From positions 228,614,658-228,678,657 of the forward strand of contig OX246754.1 of NCBI GenBank assembly GCA_945910035.1: 64,000 nucleotides of DNA, read 5' to 3'. The notes beneath the pieces were generated by a model. That model was not told where the DNA came from and made no database searches. It saw only the letters and a program-made list of their open reading frames with translations. Source of the DNA: Brachypalpus laphriformis (taxonomy: Eukaryota > Arthropoda > Insecta > Diptera > Syrphidae). The stretch's first letter is position 1. Each line of letters opens with the position of its first letter. Shown here piece by piece: positions 54,925 through 64,000 of this stretch. The translations under genes and the position numbers were made by a program.

Positions 54925-56140
54925 TGTGTTCTCCCAGCCGCAGTTAAAATAATAGGTAGAATAATTCTAGAACGAATTAAAGAGCATTTAGATTCAACTG
55001 TCGATGTCGAATAGGCAGGATTTCGTGCTGGATCTTCCTGCATCGGCCAAATAATAACCGTACGGATCATAATGGAGCAATGGATTGATTACAGGTCTCC
55101 GCTGCATTTGCCTTCAACATCTTGAATAGAGCTGCTGTCTGGTTGGCCTTGCGCAGAAGAAGCATCCCAGAAAAAATTATAGGTATTATCAAGGCTACAT
55201 ACGAGGGTGGTAAGTGTCACGTCGTACACCATATTAAGGTGTCGGTAGATTTTGAAGTCCAAAGTGCAGTACGTCAAGGGTGCATAATATCATACTTTTA
55301 TCAGCGATGTACGCTGTGCAGCATTGACGGAAGGCAACTATGGAATTCGTTGGAATATGACATCTTACATTAAACAATTAAATTACGTTGACTATGTTAG
55401 TCTACTTTCACATTGGATAATGGACCTTCATTTGATGGCCCAAAATCTAGAAGCTGAGGCAAACAAAGTGGGGCTAAAAGTAAACACAGCCAAAACAAAA
55501 GCCCTGAGCACTTCTAACACCCGCGCTCAACTTAAATTTGCCGGGCAGTAAGTCGAGAAAGTTGACAACTTTCTATATCTAGGAAGTATGGTCTCGGCCG
55601 CGGTGGCACCGAACTGCATGTATGCAGCAGAATCGGGAATGCTAAAACTGCGTTCGGAATGCTATCCAAAATCTGGAGAAGCAATGTTATACAAACCAAG
55701 CTGCAACTGTTCCGCTCCAACGTAGAATCGGTGCTGCTTTATGTGTGCAGTACTTGGAAGGTGGATATCATTAACACACGCAAGCTGCAAGTCTTCGCAA
55801 ACAAATGCTTAAGAATCATCTTGAGGATTTTTTGGTCTAACCCTATCTCCAACGAAGAACTTTATCTGAGAACGGGCCAAGAACCTATAGGCATTACTAT
55901 ACGAAGGAGAAAGTGGCAGTGGATTGGACACACCCTACGGCGACAAATCCATTGCGAAATACGCCATGTAGTGGAATCCGCTCACCCAGGCAGGCAAACG
56001 TAGTGGGACGCCCTAGGCAAACGTGGCCCAGAACAGTTTAGGAATGAGTTGGAGGCAGCTCAAACGCGTTGCAGAACTCCGAACAAGATGGAGCGCAGGC
56101 GTGGTTGACGCTCTATTCCCCCCGACGGGTTATAGGATCT
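54925..56140 (+). pseudogene. LINE-D reverse transcriptase relic
   Basis: Reading across frames: VKIIGRIILERIKEHLDST, AGFRAGSSCIGQI, WLALRRRSIPEKIIGIIKATYEGGKC, FEVQSAVRQGCI, then a degraded catalytic box (LNYVDYVSLL, where YADD is expected), MAQNLEAEANKVGLKVNTAKTKAL, VEKVDNFLYLGSMVS, VLLYVCSTWKV, KLQVFANKCLRII, ISNEELYLRTGQEPIGITIRRRKWQWIGHTLRR. Order and wording fit a widespread animal LINE group near RTE/CR1. Multiple frameshifts; the YADD aspartate is altered. No TSD found. Confidence 0.8.
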
Positions 56141-56144
56141 AAAT

Positions 56145-59100
56145 AAGTCTTTTCGCGATTAGATAGATTGGTTCACGAGGAAGGTTAAGATGTATAACTG
56201 ATGAATATTTTGTGTAAATTAACTGACCTATGACGATGAATATCGATGAGAGCAAAAAAAGAGCACCTTCAATGAGGTAATCTTTGCGTGCGTTGCATAA
56301 ATTGTTGGTGGTATGTGCTTAACCCACATTATAGAAAAATGTCTCAAAAATGTAGGTGAGGAAATACTTCAACTAATGAATGAGTCGGATTTAGGTATGA
56401 AAACATAAATTCTTACTAAACTGAATACGTTCTGCACTAAAAGTAGACAAATGCTGTCTTCGAATTGTGTTATTTGGATGCATACCATAGTTTCGATTTT
56501 ACTATGTTGATTTTGAATAGTTAAATTGAACCGACTCGCCGCTACCGCCAACCTGTGCGTTTAAATACCTTGCAAAATTGCGAAAAATTTGTTTTTGTTT
56601 TTTAACGCGAATAAAAATGTGCTTTCAACGGGGTGATAAAAAACCCTTGCGAAGCCGGTGTGGGTCACTAGTAGAAATATAATAAAGGACTTTGGAGTTT
56701 ACTTTTTTTTTAATTCTCAGCGTCAGTAGTTCCTTCAAATGACCTTCGTGGGCAGTTCTATGTGAAGTATTGTAAGGCGAATAAACACATCGGCCGTGGT
56801 TGGTGCCCATACGATTATACCAACTCCACAGATAGTTTGGCAGATTTAGCCTAGAACAAGAACAGTTGGATTTTCAGCTATAATATTGTAAAAAAGTGCC
56901 AAACCTTTCCACTGTCTCTTCCTTTTAGTTGAAACCTCGAATTTGTAAGTCTCGCAGTACTATTCTGTAATGCACATAATAAATTAAAACACGTCTTATT
57001 TTAACGATAGATTTATTCAGACTGCCTGCGCTTGCGCCAAACGCTTACCAAAAAAAATGATTCTTGGCTTACGACTATGGTTAATACATAGATAATACAG
57101 AATCGAGTAATTACATAAAACTGTGCTTCAAGTCGTTCGACTGTACGGCTATGAATAGTTAACCAGTATTGTCATCATATAAATAAAAATCGGAAAGTAT
57201 ATAATCGATTATGTATTAACAATTTTTTAAATAAGAGCGCAGGGTAATCAGGATTCATTTTAATATTTATATTACATTTATGATAGCACATTTTATATTC
57301 GAAATCTCTCTCAATTTATTGATGGTTTTCTGGATTTGAGCCACTGCTGCCGATTTAGGCAGCCATTTAGATCTTGGTGTATTGGAAGTTCTGAATTTGC
57401 GCATATTTGTTCATATTGACTTATCAGCGTAGTCCGGCTCAATCCGGGAAACTATATAAAACTGCTCGCTCTTTGCCCTCCAGCCCGGAATGCATTCCTT
57501 ACGAAAACCTCTTGGAATACATCTTTGAGCTATAGAAGTTATAACGCTAAAAAATCTCATATAGTTTGCTATTGTTGGCGGAATTCATCGGATATTGGCG
57601 TTCAAGTTCTTACTGAACTTACTGCTATGCTGTGAGTACGGCTTAATGTGCCAAATCTGTGTCTGTGAATGTATTCATTAGAGGTAGTGTCATCAAGCAG
57701 AAGAGAATACATACATGAAAGGGATCTTAAGAAACTTTGTATCCGATACTGTTTAGGTTGATTGGCTGAAGTCTTGTGTAAGTGTTCGATAAATGCACGA
57801 CAGGCGTAATTTCAATCAAAAGTATAAAATCTGCGAGCACCTAGGGCGACAATTAAATAAAAACCCAATTTACTAGTATCCGTTAAACTAACAACTACAA
57901 CCGAACTTTGACACTTCAACGTTCGATAGCCTGCACAACAGCTTACAAATTAACCCCCTTAAATGAACCAAACTATAATGAGACCCTCAGTTGACACCCA
58001 TTCGCAGATAAGATTTCCGTTTCGTCTAGACGCCGTTAATGAATTCTTCGCGAAAAGTTATTTCCTGTTTCTTATTTAAATTAAATTACCGTGACATTGA
58101 AGTTGTTCTTTCCGTCATTACTACGCGATGGCAACGCACCAAACCACCATCCATTCGGAATGCCTTGGGAATACCATCGCAGCCCTTTGATCTAGTGCAC
58201 AAAGACAGTAACGTAATTGAAAAACCCTCGAAGCGTTTTCCTTTCTGTAATGAGGAATACTTCCTGCTACGTTTCCCCTTTTTGCGACCTTCTCCCTAGG
58301 GAACACAAAGAGGCACCGAAAAAAAAAAAACGCACAACAAACTGGAGCCTCTCTGTCAAGGATAATTTGTTTTGCGTAAAATGAAGAACAGCGCACCCTA
58401 CACAAAATAAATAGTGTCCTGCATTTGTTATCTCGTTCCGCTTTCGACGTCTCTCTCAATGAAAATCAGTGAAATGAAGAACAGCGCACCCTACACAAAA
58501 TAAATAGTGTCCTGCATTTGTTATCTCGTTCCGCTTTCGACGTCTCTCTCAATGAAAATCAGTGAATTCTTGATTGATGAATAATCGAAAGGATAATTAA
58601 GAACATCTTCGAATAAATAATAGAGGGATGCCCTTTGGTGATATTCCTTTGTCCATATTATTGTGGTGTGCCCGGAGAAAGATTCTCCACAGGATTTCAT
58701 GTCCTCCAGAGTTAGTTAGTGACTACAAACTTGCTTTTATATGACTGTAAGGACTCGTTTCACGTAATTACTTTAATTTCCTTAATGAAAAGGATACTGT
58801 CATCCCGAAGAAGGGAGTGTATTAACTGTTGCCCGCCTTAACGACCGACACTCACTAGTTATTGCAACATTTTTACGACCACGACACTAGCTGCTTCGGT
58901 TTAATCAAGATGAAAGTGTTCAATATGGATGAGTCCTTCAAACTCGAGTTTTTATGGTTTGTCCTAAGATAGCGCTTTTAATTTAATAAAAAATTCTCTT
59001 CCATTTATAAAGCTTCTTCAATGGGATCGTCCTCTTTCTATAGCCGCGTTATCCTTTTGAAAAGTTGCCAAGCACAACGAAATGATCGATTATTATGTAG

Positions 59101-59910
59101 AATCATCAATTGAATCCTTCGAAACAGGAGTTTGGCGTTATCAACGCTTTAGCGCGCCAAAAACTTTCACAAACAATTTGTGATGATATGGGGTAAAGTT
59201 GAAAGTATAAAAAATCACTATGAATCCTAGCACGGTGTAAAGTTCCTAAATATGTGATTTATTTTATGCAGTTTGGATGAGAAGGGTGGAACATCATTCT
59301 TCATATTTGCAGGTCGGCCATTTGAACCCTGTAACGTATGTATCTACGATGTCTGTGAGAACTGATATATTACACGTATCACACTAACAGAGACGGAGTG
59401 AGTGAGTGAGTCTGCGGAGTGAACTGGTGGAAATCCTGCATCGAATAAATCATAATAAATAACTGAAAAATTAAATTGATAACTTTGCAGGTTGGAAAAG
59501 TTGTTGTTTTTTTTTCTTTTTTTTCTTTTTGTTGCTCCTCTCCTGCTGCTTTTCTGACTGTAATCGACTGACGCGTGAAGTTGTTAGACTAGGGTTAGGG
59601 GGTGAGCGTATGTGTGTGTATGATATCAAACAAAATTGATTTACTTGTGAACATAAATCACAGCGTAAACAGATTATGCTATCTCAGATCGTTTTGAAAA
59701 GTTAATCTGCTAAGGGGACTTTTATGGGATTTCTTTTTTAAAGGAAGAGATTTGTTTCAGCATGTATGGGAAATGCTTTTGAGAAATGTTTTGCTATCAA
59801 TCAAGGACTAAAGAGTTACGGATTTGTGAAGTGGTTACCTGAATTAGAGGAAGGCAAGCTGCTTTAAGTTATGACCGGATACGGTCGACTAGTTCATTGT
59901 ACTACCAGAG
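56145..59910. other. No recognisable gene; tandem duplication inside
   Basis: Short ORFs only. The main feature is the 93-bp tandem duplication near 58.4-58.6 kb. A GAGTGAGTGAG microsatellite lies near 59398-59410, and T-rich runs at 59505-59530. Confidence 0.5.
58381..58566. repeat. Perfect 93-bp tandem duplication
   Basis: ATGAAGAACAGCGCACCC begins at 58381 and again at 58474. The two 93-base units look identical through to TCAATGAAAATCAGTGAA. There are only two units. No gene is disrupted. Identity suggests a recent duplication or an assembly artefact. Confidence 0.85.
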
Positions 59911-59914
59911 AACA

Positions 59915-61200
59915 AAATCATGTTTATAAAAGCCGAGCAAGCACTTCAATGATAAGGAGCTTACAGATCCAGCACTCACCACATCGGCACCAAAAATCTG
60001 CCAGCTGATACGAGCAAGGGCCGGACACTCGCAGAGAAAATGTTCCACAGTGCCGTCGGTCTCTTCACAAGTATCGGAGACTGTCTTCTCCTTCTTCCTA
60101 TTTCGGCGAGGCTATGATCCGAAAACAAGGGACCATAACTCGCCCACTTCACAGCATTTCTACTGGTCACTCTGTGGGTTCGCCTATTTGACCTCAGAAA
60201 ATATCGGCAGGCCTATCGATTTTGGATCACTCGGTTACTGAGACCAATCAAAAGCCGTTGTGGTCGCATTTGTGTGATCCAGACGTTTATAGACCTGCCT
60301 CTTCTGTCTCGCGATGTCTTTGGAACGTTCATTGATATTGCCCTTTTAACAGAGTTCAAATGATCTCTTCTTTGAACGTGGCAATACCAGCTAAGCCGGT
60401 CGCGCTTTATCCTTCGTACGATGGTTTCCTTGGCGTGAAGGCTTCCGAGAATCTTCGAATTTCTTATTCGATCAAGCATCGAAAACGGTAGTGTAACTTA
60501 AGTTTAGCCCGGGAGCATTCATTTAGTCAACCTACATTCTGGAGAGTCATGCCACACACAATTGTGCTGGTGAGAAACCCAATTGTCAGTATAAGCCCAA
60601 GCTCTAACTGAGGGGACAGAGAGACCCAACGCAGGTTCGGGTCCTGAGAAAACCTCCTCTGATCCTTATCTAGCAATCTCATCAAATATCTCGTTCTCCA
60701 ACATCACAGTGTGACTTGGGACCCAGATTAGAAACAGATAATTCAGTCTTGCGGAAAAGTTTTTACAGTCACTACAGACACAAGTACTTCGACCCTTTTA
60801 CCTGCTCTTCACAACATATCGTCTTTCACGAAGACACCGGCACCAGCTCCTTGACTGGTTTTGGAACCATCTGTGAAAATACGACTGCATTCCATTCCTG
60901 GCTTAGACTCTGTGCGAAGTCAGTCCTGAACACAAGAAAAGTCGATTTTGAATTTGCGCAACAACCGAAGTTCTGGTGTCATTGCGTCAAACGGCAATTG
61001 CTGTTTGCAGATTTTAACAAACTTTTATCTAATAACTGTGGATCCCAGAGCCTTAACGGCTGCCTGGCTATCAATGTACACAGTAACTGATATACAAACG
61101 ATATTATCTTCGGTGATTTCCGCATCCTGGATGAAGAAACGATTGACCCCTAGAGTTTTGCAGTATACCCGTAAACTTACAACATCATTTGATCCAATTC
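59915..61200 (-). pseudogene. LINE-C RNase H region, split by RTE-A
   Basis: On the minus strand, 61100-60850 has RNase H pieces VYIDSQAAVKALGS and, further on, SRIFTDGSKTSQGAGAGVFV (the first lies out of the usual order relative to the second, so rearrangement is likely). Then LRWVSLSPQLELG (about 60640). After the RTE-A piece, 60075-59920 gives DTCEETDGTVEHFLCECPALARISWQIFGADVVSAGSV, the terminal cysteine motif with E-H and C-x3 of RNase H-bearing LINEs. The part is related to 18000-18440. Confidence 0.65.
60088..60485 (-). pseudogene. RTE-A 3' end inside LINE-C
   Basis: The minus-strand ORF 60479-60213 reads LDRIRNSKILGSLHAKETIVRRIKRDRLSWYCHVQRRD, then KRAISMNVPKTSRDRRGRSINVWITQMR, matching the C-terminus of the 18.6-20.9 kb copy. 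The 3' UTR and a short GAAGAAGGAG-type tail follow to about 60088. Sequence on both sides is LINE-C, so this looks like a nested 5'-truncated insertion. I could not find a TSD. Confidence 0.8.
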
Positions 61201-61738
61201 ATGGAGTACACAATAGAATTTAGTCATAAAGAAAGCCTTACTTAATTTATAGTTTTTCTGAGTCTACGAATCGAATCAAATTTGACTTGAAATAAATCAG
61301 AATAGTTGACATTGAGGAGCAATCAATCATGAGCTGGAATCATGGAATTACTAATGCTGCTGAAGGCGTGCTAATGAATGTTTCATCGTTCTGTACTTGC
61401 TGTAGCAGCTAATCGGAATTTACTCGTAATTAGAACCGCACAAAGGCTAGCCCTATCATAGCAGTGTTGTCAGATAATTCCAATTGCATAAATGTTCGAA
61501 AATTACCATTCTACTCTGAGAGATTCCACTTTTAGAACAAAGACTACGCCATGGCGCGGCCGGCGTCCCACTCAAATTACTTAATAAGTTTATTCAAAAA
61601 GAATTTAAAAACGTAAAATGAATATATTATTGTAACATATAGGTTTATTAACAATTTAAAAAAATTATCTTGCGGCCCACCAAAAATAAAAACATAACTT
61701 TCTCAGTACAAATATTTGGAACGCGTTTTATGTTAAAT

Positions 61739-61783
61739 GGGCGCAGTGGCGCAAGTGGTTAGTGTGTTGGACCGCTGCGCGAA
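61739..61783 (+). repeat. SINE 5' head fragment
   Basis: GGGCGCAGTGGCGCAAGTGGTTAG and the next 20 bases match the 5' end of the SINE copies (A-box part), here on the plus strand. No B box follows: the sequence passes straight into what looks like an antisense LINE 3' UTR. A tRNA-related origin is likely; a chance tRNA-like match is possible. Confidence 0.5.
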
Positions 61784-61799
61784 ATAAGTTTTAGGTTTT

Positions 61800-62561
61800 T
61801 AGATTTTGATAAAAAAATGTATTCCTGCTTTATTGACTATTCAACTTAGACTAACTTATCTCTAACATTTGTTTTTATAAACAACCTCGGCTTGGATGGT
61901 CAATGCTGGCGTCCATGTGTTTCTCAACATCTGCCTACTTTTGCTTTTTAGGTAGAGGGGAGGAAGGGCAGAGAATGACCCCCGGAGCACTGCGACCTAA
62001 AAAGATCTTTTGTGAGATCACCTGGTTGGTTGTTTGAGTATTAGTTGTTAACTAGATGAAATCTAGTTCATTAATGAAGTTCGAGCTGAGGAAGAGGTGG
62101 CATCAGAAGGTGATGTGACGCCTTTGTTAAGGTGCCTTTGCCTCAGTCTGGCTTTGGCCGGGCAACCACAGCGGTGTCGGTGTCTTCAAGACAAAAACAG
62201 CACATTTCCAGTTGAATACGGCCCATTTTCTTGAGATGCTAGTTGAGAAAGCAGTGTCCAGATAGGAAGTCAGTTAGGATCTTACCATTCTGTTTGCTCA
62301 TTGATAGGATGTCTCTTGTTCTATTTTTTGAGAAATTAATAAATTTTTTGGAATGCCATAGGCCAGGTTGTGCATTCCAATGTGAGAGCATTTGTTTGCG
62401 TTTCCAACGAAATAGATCTATTTTAATCTGGCTAGTGGGTAAACCGCAGAAGGGTTCAGGTCCAATGTAAGGAAATTGGGCACCTAGTCTAGCAAACTCA
62501 TCAGCCGCTTCGTTACCAGGGATGCCTTTGTGTCCGGGGACCCACATCAATGTGATTAAAT
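61800..62561 (-). pseudogene. RNase H-bearing LINE C-terminus, cut by Pao
   Basis: The minus strand from 62561 reads HNLITLMWVPGHKGIPGNEAADEFARLGA, the last RNase H motif (V-P-G-H-x-G-x-x-G-N-E-x-A-D) of LINEs. It continues to DFLSGHCFLN and a degraded cysteine region. A 3' UTR with CAATAAAG lies at about 61828-61835 on the minus strand. The homology stops exactly where the Pao LTR begins, indicating that Pao inserted into this LINE. Confidence 0.75.
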
Positions 62562-62565
62562 TGTG

Positions 62566-62828
62566 TGTTATAAAATCCAGCTTACCCGAATGAAGAACCC
62601 CAGTTCACAATCCAGAAAAGACAATGAAAAGAAAACCTCTAATTAAATGCTAATGAATTCTTTATTGCTACCTTGATCCTGATCCTATCGGTTGTACAGT
62701 CGAAGAAGAAAGAGATCGATGAACGACAGCCTTTCTAGGAAATGGCTTGTTCGTCGGATTCGAACATGTATTCGAATTCAAGATGGTGGCAGCGCGGCCT
62801 GCCATCTATTTATCACTTTAATTCAACA
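62566..62828 (-). repeat. Pao 3' LTR, about 263 bp
   Basis: The right boundary is fixed by the polypurine tract and TGTT at 62825-62828. The left boundary is set where homology to the flanking LINE ends. Because the junction reads TTGTGTGTTATAAAA, the true edge could be 62562, 62564 or 62566. On the minus strand it holds an AATAAAG polyadenylation-like signal near 62660. Confidence 0.75.
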
Positions 62829-64000
62829 TCCTCCCCCGGCCAAGAGTGTAGTTCTAGAGGGTACAGGAGCTGAATTGGTCGTTTTAACTTGCTTCCGTTG
62901 GATATCCGCACTAGGCAAGATCGTACACGTTGATCTCGTCCGGTGAATGTTTCTTCTATTACGGCCATCTTCCAGCCAATCCTCGCTCGTCCTGGGTCAG
63001 AAAGTAGTACGACATCACCAGCTGACAGCTGCCTTGTAGATCGAAGAACGTTGTAGTGAAAAGAGCGTAGTAGGTGCAAGTATTCATTCTGCCATCTCCT
63101 TTTCAATTGGTTCGAATACTTGAAACGTTGTTTCCATGCCTCTCGAATTGAATCGGCACCCAGTTCAAGGTGTGATGATGGCGATGAGTCTCCAGTCCGA
63201 TCACTTGGCGCGATAAGGAAATCTGCGGGCGTCAATGGTGTTAAGTCGAGAGGATCTGTACTCACATAAGTCAATGGTCGATTGTTGACTACCAATTCCG
63301 CCTCCGTCATGATGGTCCTTAGCTCCTCAAATCCCAGCTTTGCCTTACCTATGGTAACCTTTAGAACATTCTTCATTGTGCGAACCATTCGCTCCCAGAA
63401 GCCGCCCCACCACGGTGCACGCTCCACGATAAATCGCCACTTGATTTGTCGCCTTGAAAGGAACGCCTGTATGTCCTCATTGTCCAAAGAAAGCCCGGCA
63501 GTCTTTAACTCCAATGCTGCTCTTCTAAATGTCCGCGCATTGTCGGACAAAATCGTTGCTGGAACACCACGACGACTGATAAAGCGTCTGAGTGCCTGAA
63601 GATAATCCTCAGTTGCCATGCTCTTTACTAACTCCAAATGCACGGCACGTACTGCTGCACAGGTAAAGAGCACAATATAAACTTTAGTAGGGTCGTCTTC
63701 AGAATCGTAGCAGTAGAGTGGGCCAGCAAAGTCCACCCCAACATTCTCAAAGGGACGAAGCAAGGTGATCCGTTCGGGGGGCAGGGGGGCGAATGGCTCT
63801 GTTGCATGTGAACCCCATAGTTTTCTGCATACAATACATGCGTTGATCCGCTGCTTTACCACCTGATGACCTCGCAGAATCCAAAACCGCTTGCGGAGTT
63901 GCGTCAGCACAGTTCTGGCCCCAGCATGTAAGGCCTGTTGATGACTGTCGTCGATGATTAGGTTGACGATATGACACTTCGACGGCAGAAGTATCGGGTG
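62813..64000 (-). CDS. pol: Pao integrase (partial pol)
   Basis: 396 codons are open from the window edge to TAA at 62813-62815, which lies inside the LTR, as in many Pao elements. The zinc domain is SHQQALHAGA..ACIVCRKL (H-H-C-C). The catalytic core has VGVDFAGPL (D), ILSDNARTFR (D) and WWGGFWERMVRTMK (E), all three acidic residues present. The C-terminal DUF5641-like region contains RRWQNEYLHLL and GDVVLLSDPGRARIGWKMAVIEE. It integrates the cDNA. No stop or frameshift was seen, so this is the least damaged coding region in the window. Confidence 0.9.
   Translation of the reverse strand, partial: HPILLPSKCHIVNLIIDDSHQQALHAGARTVLTQLRKRFWILRGHQVVKQRINACIVCRKLWGSHATEPFAPLPPERITLLRPFENVGVDFAGPLYCYDSEDDPTKVYIVLFTCAAVRAVHLELVKSMATEDYLQALRRFISRRGVPATILSDNARTFRRAALELKTAGLSLDNEDIQAFLSRRQIKWRFIVERAPWWGGFWERMVRTMKNVLKVTIGKAKLGFEELRTIMTEAELVVNNRPLTYVSTDPLDLTPLTPADFLIAPSDRTGDSSPSSHLELGADSIREAWKQRFKYSNQLKRRWQNEYLHLLRSFHYNVLRSTRQLSAGDVVLLSDPGRARIGWKMAVIEETFTGRDQRVRSCLVRISNGSKLKRPIQLLYPLELHSWPGEDVELK

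Larger units (their letters stand above)
62562..64000 (-). mobile_element. BEL/Pao element, 3' end, runs off window
   Basis: It has a 3' LTR, a polypurine tract and an open integrase frame. The LTR starts (element sense) TGTTGAATTAAAG at 62828 and ends near TTTATAACA at about 62566. The polypurine tract GGGGGAGGA (62829-62837) directly precedes it. The integrase is a different subfamily from BEL-1. The remainder lies beyond base 64000. Confidence 0.88.

Noticed and set aside
1..64000. CRISPR arrays, bacterial operons, phage or plasmid features
   Set aside because: No regularly spaced identical repeats with unique spacers, no bacterial gene density and no prokaryotic gene families; the content is eukaryotic transposons.

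Overview
The window reads as insect nuclear DNA, most likely from a fly. It is AT-rich, full of homopolymer runs, and has no operon-like gene packing. Almost everything recognisable is transposable-element debris: jockey, R1 and RTE-type non-LTR retrotransposons, BEL/Pao LTR elements (DUF1759 gag, DUF5641-type integrase tail), DD41D mariners, hAT and piggyBac relatives, a tRNA-derived SINE and MITEs. DD41D mariners were first described from a tephritid fruit fly, so a tephritid-like host is a reasonable but low-confidence guess. I found no convincing host protein gene, rRNA, genuine tRNA or CRISPR array in 64 kb. This is an intergenic or heterochromatin-like transposon graveyard with several well-preserved nested insertions.

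Layout. 1-14 kb: fragments of several LINE families. Here LINE-B is a family ending in (AAGT)n, RTE-A an RTE-clade family ending in (GAA)n, and LINE-C an RNase H-bearing LINE. The block also holds an R1-clade tail, a SINE, a piggyBac relic (9.96-11.26 kb) and a mariner relic (12.5-13.1 kb). 14.2-17.7 kb: a composite jockey insertion with an inverted 3' segment, all inside one target-site duplication (TSD). 18.6-20.9 kb: the longest RTE-A copy. 25.9-27.9 kb: an antisense LINE RT relic. 28.05-34.5 kb: a BEL/Pao element with both LTRs, a 5-bp TSD, a tRNA-Tyr primer site, gag, damaged pol and a GC-rich minisatellite leader. 36.7-39 kb: a SINE and LINE pieces. 39.4-43.6 kb: hAT-like and piggyBac-like relics plus a MITE. 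43.9-48.7 kb: a jockey copy split by a 2.68-kb hAT with a perfect 8-bp TSD. 49-53.2 kb: a hAT-like relic, a piggyBac-type MITE, and a LINE-B copy split by a DD41D mariner. 54.9-56.1 kb: another LINE. 59.9-62.6 kb: LINE-C, RTE-A and RNase H LINE pieces. 62.6-64 kb: the 3' end of a second BEL/Pao element with an open integrase frame that runs off the window.

How the parts relate. No host pathway is encoded. The interest lies in insertion order and mechanism. LINE-B was hit by a mariner and by the SINE, jockey was hit by a hAT, and an RNase H LINE was hit by Pao. RTE-A left roughly 100-bp 3' stubs with 16-17 bp TSDs. The best candidates for undescribed biology are the composite inverted jockey insertion, the minisatellite leader of the BEL element, the palindrome-bearing piggyBac ends and MITE, the SINE family, and the cluster of TGGGCGATT motifs near 41-42 kb. 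All calls come from reading the sequence; no database search was possible.
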